DNA from: a virus
IMG/VR virus record: IMGVR_UViG_3300046642_000078
Location: 1 to 48,652 of that record
DNA length: 48,652 nt
Strand: one strand, 5' to 3'
Part shown: positions 7,816 to 16,200 of the stretch, piece by piece
Layout: the number at the start of each line of letters is the position of its first letter
Position numbering within the stretch: position 1 is the first letter of the stretch
Made by a program: the position numbers and the translations under genes
Notes under the pieces: generated by a model
Databases searched by the model: none
Told to the model about the DNA's origin: nothing
Seen by the model: only the letters and a program-made list of their open reading frames with translations

Positions 7816-8084
7816 GCCTCGTAGGGGCGTCTGTCGTAATTGACGGACGCCAGTTTAACGAGATATCGCCAGGAAGAAAGGATGCTTGGAGGACGGGCGT
7901 AGTAGTGCAGGATGACAACCCGCATGTGGCTGTGGTTGACCTAGCGCCGGTAGGCAGGCAGAGGAAGCCGCAGCGCGTTACCTACTCTAAGTCAGGATTA
8001 CTTAAAGATACGCCGGAGCTACAGGAGGCTATCCGCAAGTGGCACGCTAGAGGCGGCTGGTCAGCGGGAGTAGAACATGAGTAA
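7809..8084 (+). CDS. Hypothetical protein (91 aa)
   Basis: Begins inside the end of the preceding gene and overlaps the next by eight bases. N-terminal half looks like a small barrel (SLVGASVVIDG, TGVVVQDDNPHVAVVDLAPV), C-terminal half a basic helix. No family recognised; first-cassette gene downstream of P1. Confidence 0.6.
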   Translation: MVSLVGASVVIDGRQFNEISPGRKDAWRTGVVVQDDNPHVAVVDLAPVGRQRKPQRVTYSKSGLLKDTPELQEAIRKWHARGGWSAGVEHE

Positions 8085-8256
8085 CAGATTGTATGCGTAC
8101 AGGACCGAATGCCCTAAGTGCCTGGGTACAGGGGAACAGGATAGCGGCGGGGTTATGCCTTGGGGCGAACACGTAAATATCCCTTGCGATTGCAAAGAGT
8201 GGGAAGGAGATACCGTTCCTAACCCAAGCAAGCTTTCTGTTCAGCCTTGCGCCTAG
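8077..8256 (+). CDS. Small zinc-ribbon protein (59 aa)
   Basis: ATG overlaps the preceding stop. Cysteines are arranged CPKCLGTG (residues 12-19, DnaJ-like CxxCxGxG half) and CDC (residues 37-39), consistent with one zinc site. Its 3' end overlaps the convergent endolysin gene tail-to-tail by 38 bases. Function unknown. Confidence 0.6.
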   Translation: MSNRLYAYRTECPKCLGTGEQDSGGVMPWGEHVNIPCDCKEWEGDTVPNPSKLSVQPCA

Positions 8257-8713
8257 TGACCAAACCGGGAAGCGTAGCTAGCTTCCCTTTAACCGTACCC
8301 TTTACATATAGAAGCAGCGCCGCACACGCGCCCTTGCGATCACCCTTATTCAGCTTACGCAGTATTGAGCTTCGAGCGAACGCACCCGCACCCATATTAA
8401 ATATAAAGTCGGTGTACGCCAGTCTCTCTCCATCTGATAGTGGAACCTTAACCCTAGTCGCTAGGGCTTTCTGAGCTTCCGCAATATCCCCACCTAGTAG
8501 ATAGCTGCAAACATCGTCTGAGTACGCATCCCCGACCCTCAGAGGCTTCCCGTCTGGTCCCGTGTAGGCATGCCCTACGCAGACCGTCTTAACCCCGCCA
8601 GTGTCGCTATAGACCTTGCTGGAGTTCCCTTCGAAGCCTGCTGTGAATAATGCGGCGGCTAGTCCTACCGTGCCTACGAGGCGAGCAACGATAGCTTTGT
8701 TGATTGTTGGCAT
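8219..8713 (-). CDS. SAR endolysin, T4-type lysozyme/muramidase (164 aa)
   Basis: Cuts the glycan backbone of peptidoglycan at lysis. The N-terminus (residues about 8-26) is a weakly hydrophobic Ala/Gly-rich signal-anchor-release segment. It is followed by the catalytic triad in family spacing: Glu28 (FEGN), Asp37 (YSDTGG) and Thr43, that is E-8aa-D-5aa-T, then VGHAYTG. RRKAEQKAC closes the lysozyme fold. It is on the minus strand, isolated from holin and spanins by the integrase gene, and divergent from the P2 cassette. Confidence 0.88.
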   Translation of the reverse strand: MPTINKAIVARLVGTVGLAAALFTAGFEGNSSKVYSDTGGVKTVCVGHAYTGPDGKPLRVGDAYSDDVCSYLLGGDIAEAQKALATRVKVPLSDGERLAYTDFIFNMGAGAFARSSILRKLNKGDRKGACAALLLYVKGTVKGKLATLPGLVTRRKAEQKACLG

Positions 8714-8740
8714 TGCTGGCCCTATTAAATAAATGGTACG

Positions 8741-8792
8741 GGACTACAAATAGTCCTTGACACAGCGGGACGGAGAAACTAATCTGTAGTTA
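8741..8792 (+). promoter_or_regulatory. Promoter P2 with palindromic operator
   Basis: GGACTACAAATAGTCC (8741-8756) is an inverted repeat, preceded by one more G at 8740, and it abuts TTGACA (8757-8762). After a 17-bp spacer comes TAATCT (8780-8785). It lies between the minus-strand endolysin and the plus-strand cassette. Read on the minus strand, the palindrome contains TTTGTA, a weak -35 pointing to the endolysin, so one site could control both directions. Confidence 0.6.
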
Positions 8793-8822
8793 AGGAAGCG
8801 AACAACGATCAATGGAGGGTGT

Positions 8823-8936
8823 ATGGATGACTTCGGAAACCGTATCTATCACAAGATTCTGTCGTACCAGTTCCGTGCGGCAATGGTGCATCTTGAGGAA
8901 CTGGAGTGGGATGGCGAGTACAGAGTGATTCTGTAA
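8823..8936 (+). CDS. Hypothetical very small protein (37 aa)
   Basis: First gene after P2, with GGAGGG four bases before its ATG. Sequence is a mixed helix (HKILSYQFRAAMVHLEELEW). The strong ribosome site and operon position are the main support; no family recognised. Confidence 0.5.
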   Translation: MDDFGNRIYHKILSYQFRAAMVHLEELEWDGEYRVIL

Positions 8937-8964
8937 AGTCTCCCAAGCAACTAAGGAGTACGAA

Positions 8965-9099
8965 ATGTCCGCTAAATTTCACGTCACATTCTGGATTGGC
9001 TACGAAGCTCGCGTATGCAAGGCTTCCCGCGAATCCTGCCCGTATCAATCCAAGGCTATGCGCGCGGAGTGGTTGCGCGGCTGGGATGCAGCAGAATGA
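8965..9099 (+). CDS. Ribosome modulation factor (RMF)-like protein (44 aa)
   Basis: AAGGAG precedes the ATG. The sequence carries the RMF pattern: GYEA, nine residues, then CPYQ, R, WL, GW, A (GYEA at 12-15; CPYQ at 25-28; RAEWLRGWDAA at 33-43). This parallels the E. coli order GYQA, CPYQ, R, WLGGW. RMF binds 30S subunits in stationary phase and drives 100S ribosome dimers. Here the N-terminal basic helix of E. coli RMF is missing. A phage copy could quiet or retune host translation; that is inference. The stop overlaps the next ATG. Confidence 0.65.
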   Translation: MSAKFHVTFWIGYEARVCKASRESCPYQSKAMRAEWLRGWDAAE

Positions 9100-9290
9100 A
9101 CCTCGATCAATTCAGAGCACGTCCGCTGGTGGTTACGGTTAAGGAACTTTGCTGTAACTGCCAGAAGTTGACAGAGGGAGTTAGGCTGCGGTACGTGCAG
9201 GGTGCACCGTTCAAGTCGTGCGAGCCGTGTTTCGATGCTGAGACGCGTAACAAGGCTGCTACGTCAGACGAGGATTACTATGCTTGGTAG
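9096..9290 (+). CDS. Small zinc-finger-like protein (64 aa)
   Basis: ATG overlaps the stop of the RMF-like gene (ATGA), so translation is probably coupled; the longer open frame upstream is read-through of that gene. CCNCQK near residue 20 and CEPC near 44 form a CxxC/CxxC pair. Acidic, aromatic C-terminus. No family recognised. Confidence 0.6.
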   Translation: MNLDQFRARPLVVTVKELCCNCQKLTEGVRLRYVQGAPFKSCEPCFDAETRNKAATSDEDYYAW

Positions 9291-9417
9291 CCTACTGATA
9301 CTGGCCGCTATGCTTGTACTTGCCTGCGTAGTGGTTTCAGTGGTGCTGATACTAGACCGGGCTACGCCTAGCGAGCCGCACCCGGATACTGATAAGATAG
9401 ACTGGCCGATTGAATAA
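9280..9417 (+). CDS. Single-span membrane protein (45 aa)
   Basis: ATG seven bases after GAGG, overlapping the previous gene by 11 bases. Residues about 3-25 form one strong transmembrane segment (SLLILAAMLVLACVVVSVVL), followed by a short polar tail ending WPIE. Possible holin-like, exclusion or anchoring role; no direct evidence. Confidence 0.6.
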   Translation: MLGSLLILAAMLVLACVVVSVVLILDRATPSEPHPDTDKIDWPIE

Positions 9418-9430
9418 CTGAGGATTCGAA

Positions 9431-9814
9431 ATGTCTAAGCTACTCGCAACTTTGGTCCTAACTACCCTATGTGCCGGAGTGCATGCGCAATCGTTACCGG
9501 CGGATGTAGCCGCAGCCTATCAGCAGCAGGCAGACGAAAGATACGCTGTCGAAATGAAATCCTGTGCTGTAATGGGCGAGTTCCCTTGGATGCGGAATAG
9601 CTGTGAAGATGCTGCTGCGCGTAGCAAAGCTACATACTTGTTGCAAGCGTCCGCACTGTACTGGTCTGTGACTGTCCGTAATGACAGGAAGCGGGATTTC
9701 AATGATGTAGCAGCGGGCTGCAGGAAGACGCACAGTGACGATTGCTTGAGCCGCATGCAGGACGCGGCGGAGGATTACGTTAAGGCTGACGTGGATGTCC
9801 TCCGGGCACAATAA
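9431..9814 (+). CDS. Secreted periplasmic hypothetical protein (127 aa)
   Basis: Clear Sec signal peptide: SKLLATLVLTTLCAGVHAQS, with cleavage probably after VHA near residue 19. The mature protein is helical with four cysteines (KSCAV, NSCED, AAGCR, DDCLS) that could form two disulfides in the periplasm. Last gene of the P2 cassette, converging on the integrase gene with a 35-base 3' overlap. A superinfection-exclusion or lysis-modulating role is possible; no family recognised. Confidence 0.65.
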   Translation: MSKLLATLVLTTLCAGVHAQSLPADVAAAYQQQADERYAVEMKSCAVMGEFPWMRNSCEDAAARSKATYLLQASALYWSVTVRNDRKRDFNDVAAGCRKTHSDDCLSRMQDAAEDYVKADVDVLRAQ

Positions 9815-11177
9815 CCCCGTGAACCTCGTAACGCTCAATCGCTTCCACTAACGGCCTAAGCGGGAAATATCCGCCCCCGTAGTTACGGGATACGCTGCCG
9901 CTAGAGTGGCCAGATATTGCATCGCTAACTTCCTCCGCCACACCTGCCTCACGCATGTAATCCTTGAATGCGTGACGAAGACTATGAAAAGTCTTACGAT
10001 CGTCCGTTATACCTAGTCCCCTCTTAAACGCGGAGAATCTAGAACTAAAGCTAGCCGTCTTACGCCCGTTCTTACCTGGCTTTAACTCCGGGAATAACTG
10101 CGTACCTTTCTGGCTGCGTGCGTAATCTATAAACCCCATCTCTATCAGAGTCCTGTGTACCGGAACACGCCTACGGCTAGATGCTGTCTTTAGGCTCTTT
10201 CCCTCACCTTCCTCCGTGGCATAGATAACGTGTACCTTGTGCTCCTTACCAGCAACATCCCGGTAACTCTCCTGCACTACATCTCCGGGCGCTAACTGCC
10301 CAATCTCCTCTAACCTTAATCCGGTATATAGCCCGATTACAGGCAGCCAGTATTTAGCCCCACTCTTGGGCAAACTCCCGAATATCTTATTTATCTCGTC
10401 AACCGTAAAAGGTAAGCGAGCAGTCTTAGCGCTTTTCTGTCCCGAAGTCTTAACGCCAGTAACCGGGTTAGACTTAATCCAGCCCTCATTTACCGTTACG
10501 CCTAGCACAGCACTCATTATGGCTAGGTAATTCTTAATCGTACCCGGCTGCTTTCCGTCTGCTTTAAGTGCGGTCTGAAACTGTACGATATGCTCCCGCT
10601 GTATCTTACGCAGAGGCAACTTTCCGCACACTTCCCAGAATCTATGAACCACGTTATGCGCGGTTGCAATGATGGAGCCGCCAGGACTTCTGTCCGTTTC
10701 CCACTTACGCAAGGCCTCCGCTAGCCCTACAGCGTCTCGGACGCTTACGGCTGGTGCATGGGTAGCCACTTCAGTAACGAGAGGCACCACGGGGCTATAC
10801 GCGATTCCCGCTAGCACGTCCCGGATAGTGCTGTCAATACCCGACATGAAATGAGCTAGGGCGGCTTCTGTTCTGGTTGCCTCTATGTCGTCCCGTAGCT
10901 CGTTATCGTCAGGGTCTCCGTGTTCATCCTCATGCATCCCTTCTAGACCCTGCTTACCTCCGCTAGCCACTTGTACGCGTTCCCGTGTGCGAGTGACGGC
11001 AAATAATTCATCTATCTGCACAGCCACCTTGCGGGCCAGCACAGCAGCCTCTTTAGGGTCGCTGGTATTTAGTGCCCTCTGGATTTCCTTCTTACCTTCA
11101 AGGAACGGTACTAAGTCAGTAGGAACCCTACGCCTGTAGTAATACCGCGCACCGCGTCTAACGAGATGTTCGCTCAT
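9780..11177 (-). CDS. int: Tyrosine recombinase, phage integrase (465 aa)
   Basis: Integrates and excises the phage by strand exchange. The N-terminus (LVRRGARYYYRRRVPTDL) matches the arm-binding domain common to proteobacterial integrases, followed by a SAM-like core-binding region. The catalytic domain has LYTGLRLEEIG (first Arg), TFHSLRHAF (His-x-x-Arg-His) and GHSSGSVSRNYG (His and the Tyr nucleophile), so all key residues are present. A possible minus-strand promoter is TGTACA near 11274-11269 with TATCAT near 11252-11247. This is the only intact recombinase in the genome. Confidence 0.93.
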   Translation of the reverse strand: MSEHLVRRGARYYYRRRVPTDLVPFLEGKKEIQRALNTSDPKEAAVLARKVAVQIDELFAVTRTRERVQVASGGKQGLEGMHEDEHGDPDDNELRDDIEATRTEAALAHFMSGIDSTIRDVLAGIAYSPVVPLVTEVATHAPAVSVRDAVGLAEALRKWETDRSPGGSIIATAHNVVHRFWEVCGKLPLRKIQREHIVQFQTALKADGKQPGTIKNYLAIMSAVLGVTVNEGWIKSNPVTGVKTSGQKSAKTARLPFTVDEINKIFGSLPKSGAKYWLPVIGLYTGLRLEEIGQLAPGDVVQESYRDVAGKEHKVHVIYATEEGEGKSLKTASSRRRVPVHRTLIEMGFIDYARSQKGTQLFPELKPGKNGRKTASFSSRFSAFKRGLGITDDRKTFHSLRHAFKDYMREAGVAEEVSDAISGHSSGSVSRNYGGGYFPLRPLVEAIERYEVHGVIVPGGHPRQP

Positions 11178-11192
11178 AGAGCACCTGTACCC

Positions 11193-11366
11193 TGTGTGAC
11201 AGACGCAGGATGTATTTCCTGTCTGTAGGCCTTATCTGGCTTGGGTTCTATGATACAGGCGCTTTCCGCTGTGTACAATCTCTATTCGTAGTAGTGTTAA
11301 TACCGTGTAAAATCAATCACTTACGGATACAGAAGTACGCCTTGTGGGAAGCCTTTGTGTGACAGT
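11193..11366. promoter_or_regulatory. Integrase upstream region, candidate attP/arm sites
   Basis: No gene. A hairpin at 11199-11226 pairs ACAGAC with GTCTGT and AGGA with TCCT around a six-base loop. The ten bases TGTGTGACAG occur twice, at 11193-11202 and 11356-11365, bracketing the region like integrase arm sites. The att core cannot be identified without a host sequence. Confidence 0.35.
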
Positions 11367-11684
11367 CTAGCGGAGGTTAAGACGCTTCCGTCCGACTGCT
11401 ACAAGGTGATCTACCAGATAGGCCAGAGGTTCCGCCTCGTTAGACTGAGGATCAATCCCGCATGTCTTCAGGATGTACGAACCCGCGTGCACAGCCTCAT
11501 GCACCAAGGATAAGATACTCCCGTCAAACACACCGATAACGCCATCTACCCGCTTGCCTGCGTCAAACCCGCCTGCAGTGTTCCTGAAGTCTACCTTTGA
11601 GTGCCGCAGCGCATGAAACTCCTTTACGGTGTTGGTGAAGACTACCCGCATACCGTAAGGTTGGACTACGTAGGTCGAGCGCAT
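11367..11684 (-). CDS. Putative zinc metallopeptidase-like protein (105 aa)
   Basis: Contains HEAVH (residues about 62-66), matching HExxH, followed by NEAEPLAYLVDHL about 20 residues on, where a third ligand (Glu) would sit. Small HEAVH proteins occur near phage lysis genes, but their substrate is unknown. It overlaps the end of the Rz1-like gene by one base, placing it in the lysis operon. The call is limited to the motif. Confidence 0.55.
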   Translation of the reverse strand: MRSTYVVQPYGMRVVFTNTVKEFHALRHSKVDFRNTAGGFDAGKRVDGVIGVFDGSILSLVHEAVHAGSYILKTCGIDPQSNEAEPLAYLVDHLVAVGRKRLNLR

Positions 11685-11950
11685 TACTTAGGCGTTACCG
11701 TAGCTTTCCACGCACGCAGAGCAGCTTTATCCGACCAATCACACGCCTCCGTTACACCACGTTCATTGATAACAGCTTGAGCAAGGTCCGCCATTGTGTT
11801 CCCGGTAGGGCGCGGGGCGTGTACGCAGTCTTGTAGCAAGCCGTCTGGAGGCGTTAGCACCTGTACAACCGGGACCGGCTTAAGGCTAGCGCATCCCGAC
11901 ATACATGCGGTAGCTACCAGCAACGCCAGGATAACTAGACTATTTCGCAT
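11684..11950 (-). CDS. Rz1-like outer-membrane spanin lipoprotein (88 aa)
   Basis: Start chosen at 11950 because the signal peptide begins there (RNSLVILALLVATA) and ends in a lipobox-like MSGC, with the lipidated Cys near residue 20. A Pro-containing segment (KPVPVVQVLTPP) follows, as in o-spanins. It starts inside the end of the Rz-like gene in another frame, the classic Rz/Rz1 overlap. It would bridge to Rz and fuse the membranes in the last step of lysis. An upstream in-frame ATG at 11995 would bury the signal. Confidence 0.75.
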   Translation of the reverse strand: MRNSLVILALLVATACMSGCASLKPVPVVQVLTPPDGLLQDCVHAPRPTGNTMADLAQAVINERGVTEACDWSDKAALRAWKATVTPK

Positions 11951-12302
11951 TAGCGTTGCTCCCGTAGATAGCCGTCCATACATCCTCCGGCACAACCGTA
12001 CTAGCTACCACTTTGTTAGCCGTAACTGCAGAGGCTAGCTGTGCTGTGCTGGCTGCATATGCCTTAGTTGCCGTAGCGGCTACCGTGGCCTTGGTATCGA
12101 GTGCAGCAGCTACCGCACTAGCCGCAACCAACGCAGCAGCAGTGTTAGCTTTCTCTTGGGCGTTCTCCGCCTGTAGCTGGGTAATCTGTGCCTTCTGAGC
12201 TTGCATGTGCTCATAGCCCGCGTACAACGCCGTAGCCGCTCCCGCCAACATAGCGAAGCCCAGAGCAGCAACTAGAATCTTTTCCGTTAAGGTAGCGAAC
12301 AT
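11940..12302 (-). CDS. Rz-like inner-membrane spanin (120 aa)
   Basis: N-terminal transmembrane helix (residues about 10-30), then a long Ala/Gln/Glu-rich periplasmic region from QAQKAQITQLQAENAQEKA onward, expected to form coiled coil. Size, topology and overlap with the lipoprotein gene fit an i-spanin. The TAG stop lies inside the Rz1 start region. Immediately downstream of the putative holin. Confidence 0.75.
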   Translation of the reverse strand: MFATLTEKILVAALGFAMLAGAATALYAGYEHMQAQKAQITQLQAENAQEKANTAAALVAASAVAAALDTKATVAATATKAYAASTAQLASAVTANKVVASTVVPEDVWTAIYGSNANAK

Positions 12303-12574
12303 TAATCGTCCTTAGTGGGTGTGGGCTGGTCGCCTAGCTTTTGCCACAGGGACCAATCCTTATTAACGAGACCGCGCTTAAGAGCTACGGCTGTACGGTA
12401 GACGCGGGGAAGTGCGCCCCAGATATAGAACAAGGTGAGGAGCAATGTCGCGATAGATACAACGGTTCCCAGAGGCAAACCTGCTAGCCCGTAGGCCGCA
12501 CCCGCAACGCTGGTTACAACCTTAGCGCCGCTTGCTGCTTCAGCCGCGTCCGCAGCTTGTGTGAAAAGGCCCAT
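12302..12574 (-). CDS. Putative holin (90 aa)
   Basis: One or two hydrophobic segments (about 20-35 and 37-56, the latter GTVVSIATLLLTLFYIWGAL) and a charged C-terminus (LGDQPTPTKDD). Size, topology and position directly before Rz/Rz1 indicate a holin. Ribosome site TAGGAG lies five bases before the ATG, and the TAGGAGTCCT string recurs before the terminase small subunit. The endolysin it would release is 3.6 kb away. Confidence 0.65.
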   Translation of the reverse strand: MGLFTQAADAAEAASGAKVVTSVAGAAYGLAGLPLGTVVSIATLLLTLFYIWGALPRVYRTAVALKRGLVNKDWSLWQKLGDQPTPTKDD

Positions 12575-12589
12575 AGGACTCCTAAAGAT

Positions 12590-12606
12590 GCCCTATGAGT
12601 TAGGGC
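12590..12606. promoter_or_regulatory. Perfect 17-bp palindrome upstream of holin
   Basis: GCCCTA-TGAGT-TAGGGC, six-base arms with a five-base centre. It lies in the leader of the holin operon on the minus strand, 16 bases before the ATG. It could be an operator or an RNA hairpin restricting translation or elongation; no U-run follows on either strand. Confidence 0.4.
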
Positions 12607-12632
12607 TTACTGATACAGATAATTTATGTGCG

Positions 12633-12684
12633 GGACTGTAAATAGTCCTGGACAGAATGAGGAAAGATAGCTACTATGGGTACA
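12633..12684 (+). promoter_or_regulatory. Promoter P3 with palindromic operator
   Basis: GGACTGTAAATAGTCC (12633-12648), preceded by G at 12632, abuts TGGACA (12649-12654). A 17-bp spacer and TACTAT (12672-12677) follow. It drives the secreted protein at 12771 and faces away from the holin operon. On the minus strand the palindrome contains TTTACA. The leader shares GGAAGCGAAC with the P2 leader. Confidence 0.6.
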
Positions 12685-12770
12685 TCAGGAAGCGAACCAG
12701 GAGCTAAAGGTTTATCCTGACTCCGCCGTTAAATGTATTATTGATACGAAACCACTACTGAGGATTGACC

Positions 12771-13040
12771 ATGAAAACCAAACTGATGTTTACCCTGATT
12801 CTCTCCCTTGCAGCAGCTTCCGCATTCGCAGACGGGCGCGGTACAGCAGGACAAGCCCACGGCGGCGCAGAAGGTGCTAACGGTGCTGGGGCAGCGTCAG
12901 ACCTGGGATTCTTTCCCGGCTGGCAGACGGCTAGCCCTGCAAAGGTCGCAGAGGAAGCCGCCAAGTACCCGCAAGCACGCAGCGTACGGAGTGCTCCGGC
13001 TGAGTGGCCTAGCTGGGTCCGGGTGGCTAGCTCAAAATAA
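12771..13040 (+). CDS. Small secreted protein, moron-like (89 aa)
   Basis: Start at the ATG after GAGGATTGACC. Signal peptide KTKLMFTLILSLAAASAFA, with cleavage near residue 20, then a Gly/Ala-rich stretch and a C-terminus with PAEWPSWVRVASSK. It is a single plus-strand gene inside minus-strand late genes, with its own promoter (P3) and a strong terminator, the layout of a moron expressed from a prophage. No family recognised. Confidence 0.65.
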   Translation: MKTKLMFTLILSLAAASAFADGRGTAGQAHGGAEGANGAGAASDLGFFPGWQTASPAKVAEEAAKYPQARSVRSAPAEWPSWVRVASSK

Positions 13041-13066
13041 TCAGGTAAGCAAGAGCAACTTTTAGG

Positions 13067-13105
13067 GCCTATACCGACCTGTCACGGTATAGGCTTCTTT
13101 TTATT
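13067..13105 (+). terminator. Rho-independent terminator
   Basis: Perfect 10-bp stem GCCTATACCG / CGGTATAGGC with an eight-base loop, followed by TTCTTTTTATT. It ends the secreted-protein transcript before it runs into the tail genes. There is no U-run on the minus strand, so it acts in one direction. Confidence 0.88.
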
Positions 13106-13295
13106 GCTGCGTCTCAGGAGCCGTGTCCTGCACGATTCCCGTTTCTACGTTGTAATACTGTCCCGGACGACCACCCACCCCATACACGATATCCTGTGTA
13201 TCTAGTGTGGGCTGGTCCCCAATGGCTAACGTTGACCCTGTGATAGCGGTCATGATTAGCCCGTCTGCTTTGTTATAAATAAAAAGTGTAATCAC
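13101..13295 (-). CDS. Hypothetical tail-operon protein (64 aa)
   Basis: ATG overlaps the J stop codon. Beta-rich sequence (VYGVGGRPGQYYNVETG). Last gene of the tail operon before the terminator on the other strand. Possibly a small tail-tip accessory; no family recognised. Confidence 0.6.
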   Translation of the reverse strand: MITLFIYNKADGLIMTAITGSTLAIGDQPTLDTQDIVYGVGGRPGQYYNVETGIVQDTAPETQQ

Positions 13296-16200
13296 CGTAC
13301 CGCCTCCAGAATAGACACACTACCCGCTTGGGTATTAGAAACGGATACGTTACCGTTTGGCATTGCGATAGTAGCAAACGCCGTGGCGCTATTAGTAGAT
13401 GACAGGGTTACACCATTAACAGTGAACTGTACCAGCCCTACCTGACCTGGCGCACCAGCCGCCAACACGATAGCCGTACCTCCACGACCCACGTAATTCT
13501 GTGAGCCCGGTGTACTACCAAAGGAGTAACTAGCAGACGTGGTTACGGCGTTAGCTCCAATCTTCAGAGTATCAACCTGTGCGTTGCCAATATGCGCGTT
13601 AAGAATGTTTGCATTAGCAATCTTTGCACTAGTAATGTTAGCGTCAGCGATATTAGCCGTCTGGACAGCCGCCGTACCAATCTTAGCGTTGGTGATATTA
13701 GCATCTACGATTTTTGCAGTAGTAATTTGCGCATCCGCAATTTGCGCAGTGCCAACCTGTGCAGCCCCAATCTTTGCTGTAGTAATCGCAGCGTCAGCAA
13801 TCTTGGCCGTTGTGATATACGCCGTGCCAATAAACGCGGAGTTAATGAACGCCTGTCCGCCCTGAATAACGAACGGTGCAAACGTACCACTACCCGTAGT
13901 CTCCAATACTGCAAAACGATCCGCAGTCACCAGAACCTGAGACTCAACCGTGCCACTATTATTATCTACACCAACGCCAATACCAGCAATGAAGGTGCGT
14001 CCGCCCGTAGTTACCTGCGTCTTAATCTGATACGAGGCCGACACCCGTCCGTTAATGTCCGCAAACGATGCTGCGTTAGTTGCTACCGCAGCAGTGTTAG
14101 AATCTACAGAAGCCTGCACAGTAGTAAGCTGCGATGCCGTTGCAGCATCCGCACTAATGCGCGCCGTGGTTTCCACTTGGACAGCAGCGAAATACGCGTT
14201 GCTATATGTATTGACTTGCGCGCTTACGTTATTAACCTGAGAAGCCAAAGCCAAATCGGCTTCAGCACGTGCTGATTGCTCCGTGTAGATACCCGCAAAT
14301 ACCGTAGTAGCACCCGCGAACGCCGTAGAGTCTCCGGCTTCCGGCGGGATGACTACCTGAGCACTAACGATATCAATACGATCTGATAGGGCTGTGTCCC
14401 CGTCTATGCGCTGTGTAGTCTCTGTAGAGATTGCCGTAGCGTTGGCGGTAATCGCCGTTTGCATGCTGGGTATAGCAGCAATAGGCGTAGCTAGCTCAAT
14501 GGATAACTGAGTAGCTGTGATCTGCCCGGTAAGGTAAGCCAGAATCGCGGTAGCGTCTGAGGAGGACATACCGTGTACACCCGCTCCAGTAATAGCAGGA
14601 AAGAATGCCCCGATGTTGCCAGAGGTATCCACCAAGCGCGCCCAGAAGTACATATCAAAGCCAGCCACCAACCCAATAAGGTTAGTCGTGCTGGTAGGGT
14701 AGCTGTAGCGTCCTAGCTGTGTTGCTGTGGTGAAGTCGCTAGTATGGCTGTAGTAAATCTCCGTGTACGCAGTATCGCCAGCCGTAGGCGGGAACGTCCA
14801 ATCAACCCGGATACCAAAAACTTGATCTGTACTCGCTGTGAGTGTTGCCACTGTAGGCGGCGCACCTGTCTTACCCGCTAGGGTAGTCTCAGACGAGGTA
14901 GCGTACACAGAGCTAACGTCAAGGCTATTGATTGCCCGTACACGTGCTATGTACTTGCCCGAGTAGATATTGTGTACGTCCAGAGATGTTCCACCAGTAC
15001 GCCCACCGTCTACCCAATCCCCGCTATCCTTTCGCCACTGCACAACGTAAGCCACAGCAGCCGGAGCGGCTACCCATGAGACCGTCATGTTAGTTTTAGC
15101 GATGCCCTGGTCCGTAACCACGTACTGCGACACGGCCACGCTAGTAGGCGGAGCTTGCGTATTGAGCGGAAGGCCAGTAATAGGCCGTACATCCACAGCC
15201 GCACCACTATCGATAGCAGCGTACTTACCCGGCTCATACTGCAGAGCGTTAATCTCAAAAGTAATACCGTCTTTCTCTGCCACGCTATTTACACGGAATA
15301 ACTGAGACTCGACCGTAGTACTCTCGATCATGTAGACCGAATTCACTACGGGCTGTGCGGCTAGCGGAGGATTTACATTAACCGTGTTACCGGAGATGCC
15401 GGAGATAGTAGACGACTCAGTAACTCCCGAAGGAGACACCACAGTAAAGGTATCGCCAATGGCCGCTTGCGCCATGAGCTTATCCACCGTAACCTGATTC
15501 GTACCGGAGACAGCATGGATACGCCCGCCAAGCCTACGGCCCGCTCTTGCTGGGTCCGCTACTGCAATAATCTGTCCGGGCTGTGCTAGTGTTCCGTCAA
15601 GCCCTACGCTAAACGTTACGCCGTTAGTTTCAAGGCGAGACGTGAGGATAGACCAAGTACCTACGCGCTGCGCTTGTGTGCGACTGGTACAACCAAACGC
15701 CGTAATCTCCGCCTTGTTAATACCGTAGCGTGCAACGCCGTCCGCGTCTTCCACATACTCTACTGCGGACTTGTAAGCGTTAGCAGGATCATTCCACGTA
15801 ACCAGAGCGACTGTGTAGCGCGTCTTGAGCGAGCTACCTACGTACTTGAACTGGCCTTGTATAACGTTAGCCGCCGTGTACACATATACAGGATCGGTAG
15901 GCATATCGGAGGTGGCCACAACCGCACCTGCAGCCCAATAAGCCATACCACGGAACACACTAGCCAAATCCTGCAGCACCTTGTACGCATCCGTGCGGGA
16001 CTGGATATAGCAGTTACACGTAAAGCGAGGCTCTAAGCCGCCCTGTCCGTCCGATACCATTACATCGCAGTACTGAGCAATCTGGTACAAGGAAAAGCGG
16101 TCAATCATTGTTGCATCGACCTTAGCGCCTAGTCCGTACCGGTTGTTAAGTACGAGGTCATAGAAAATCCACGCGGGGTTATCCGTCCACCCCGTTACGA

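Noticed and set aside
13555-13830. Repeats in the J gene as a DNA-level tandem array
   Set aside because: They are codon-level repeats of the AxI stalk pattern with variable bases and are explained by the protein.
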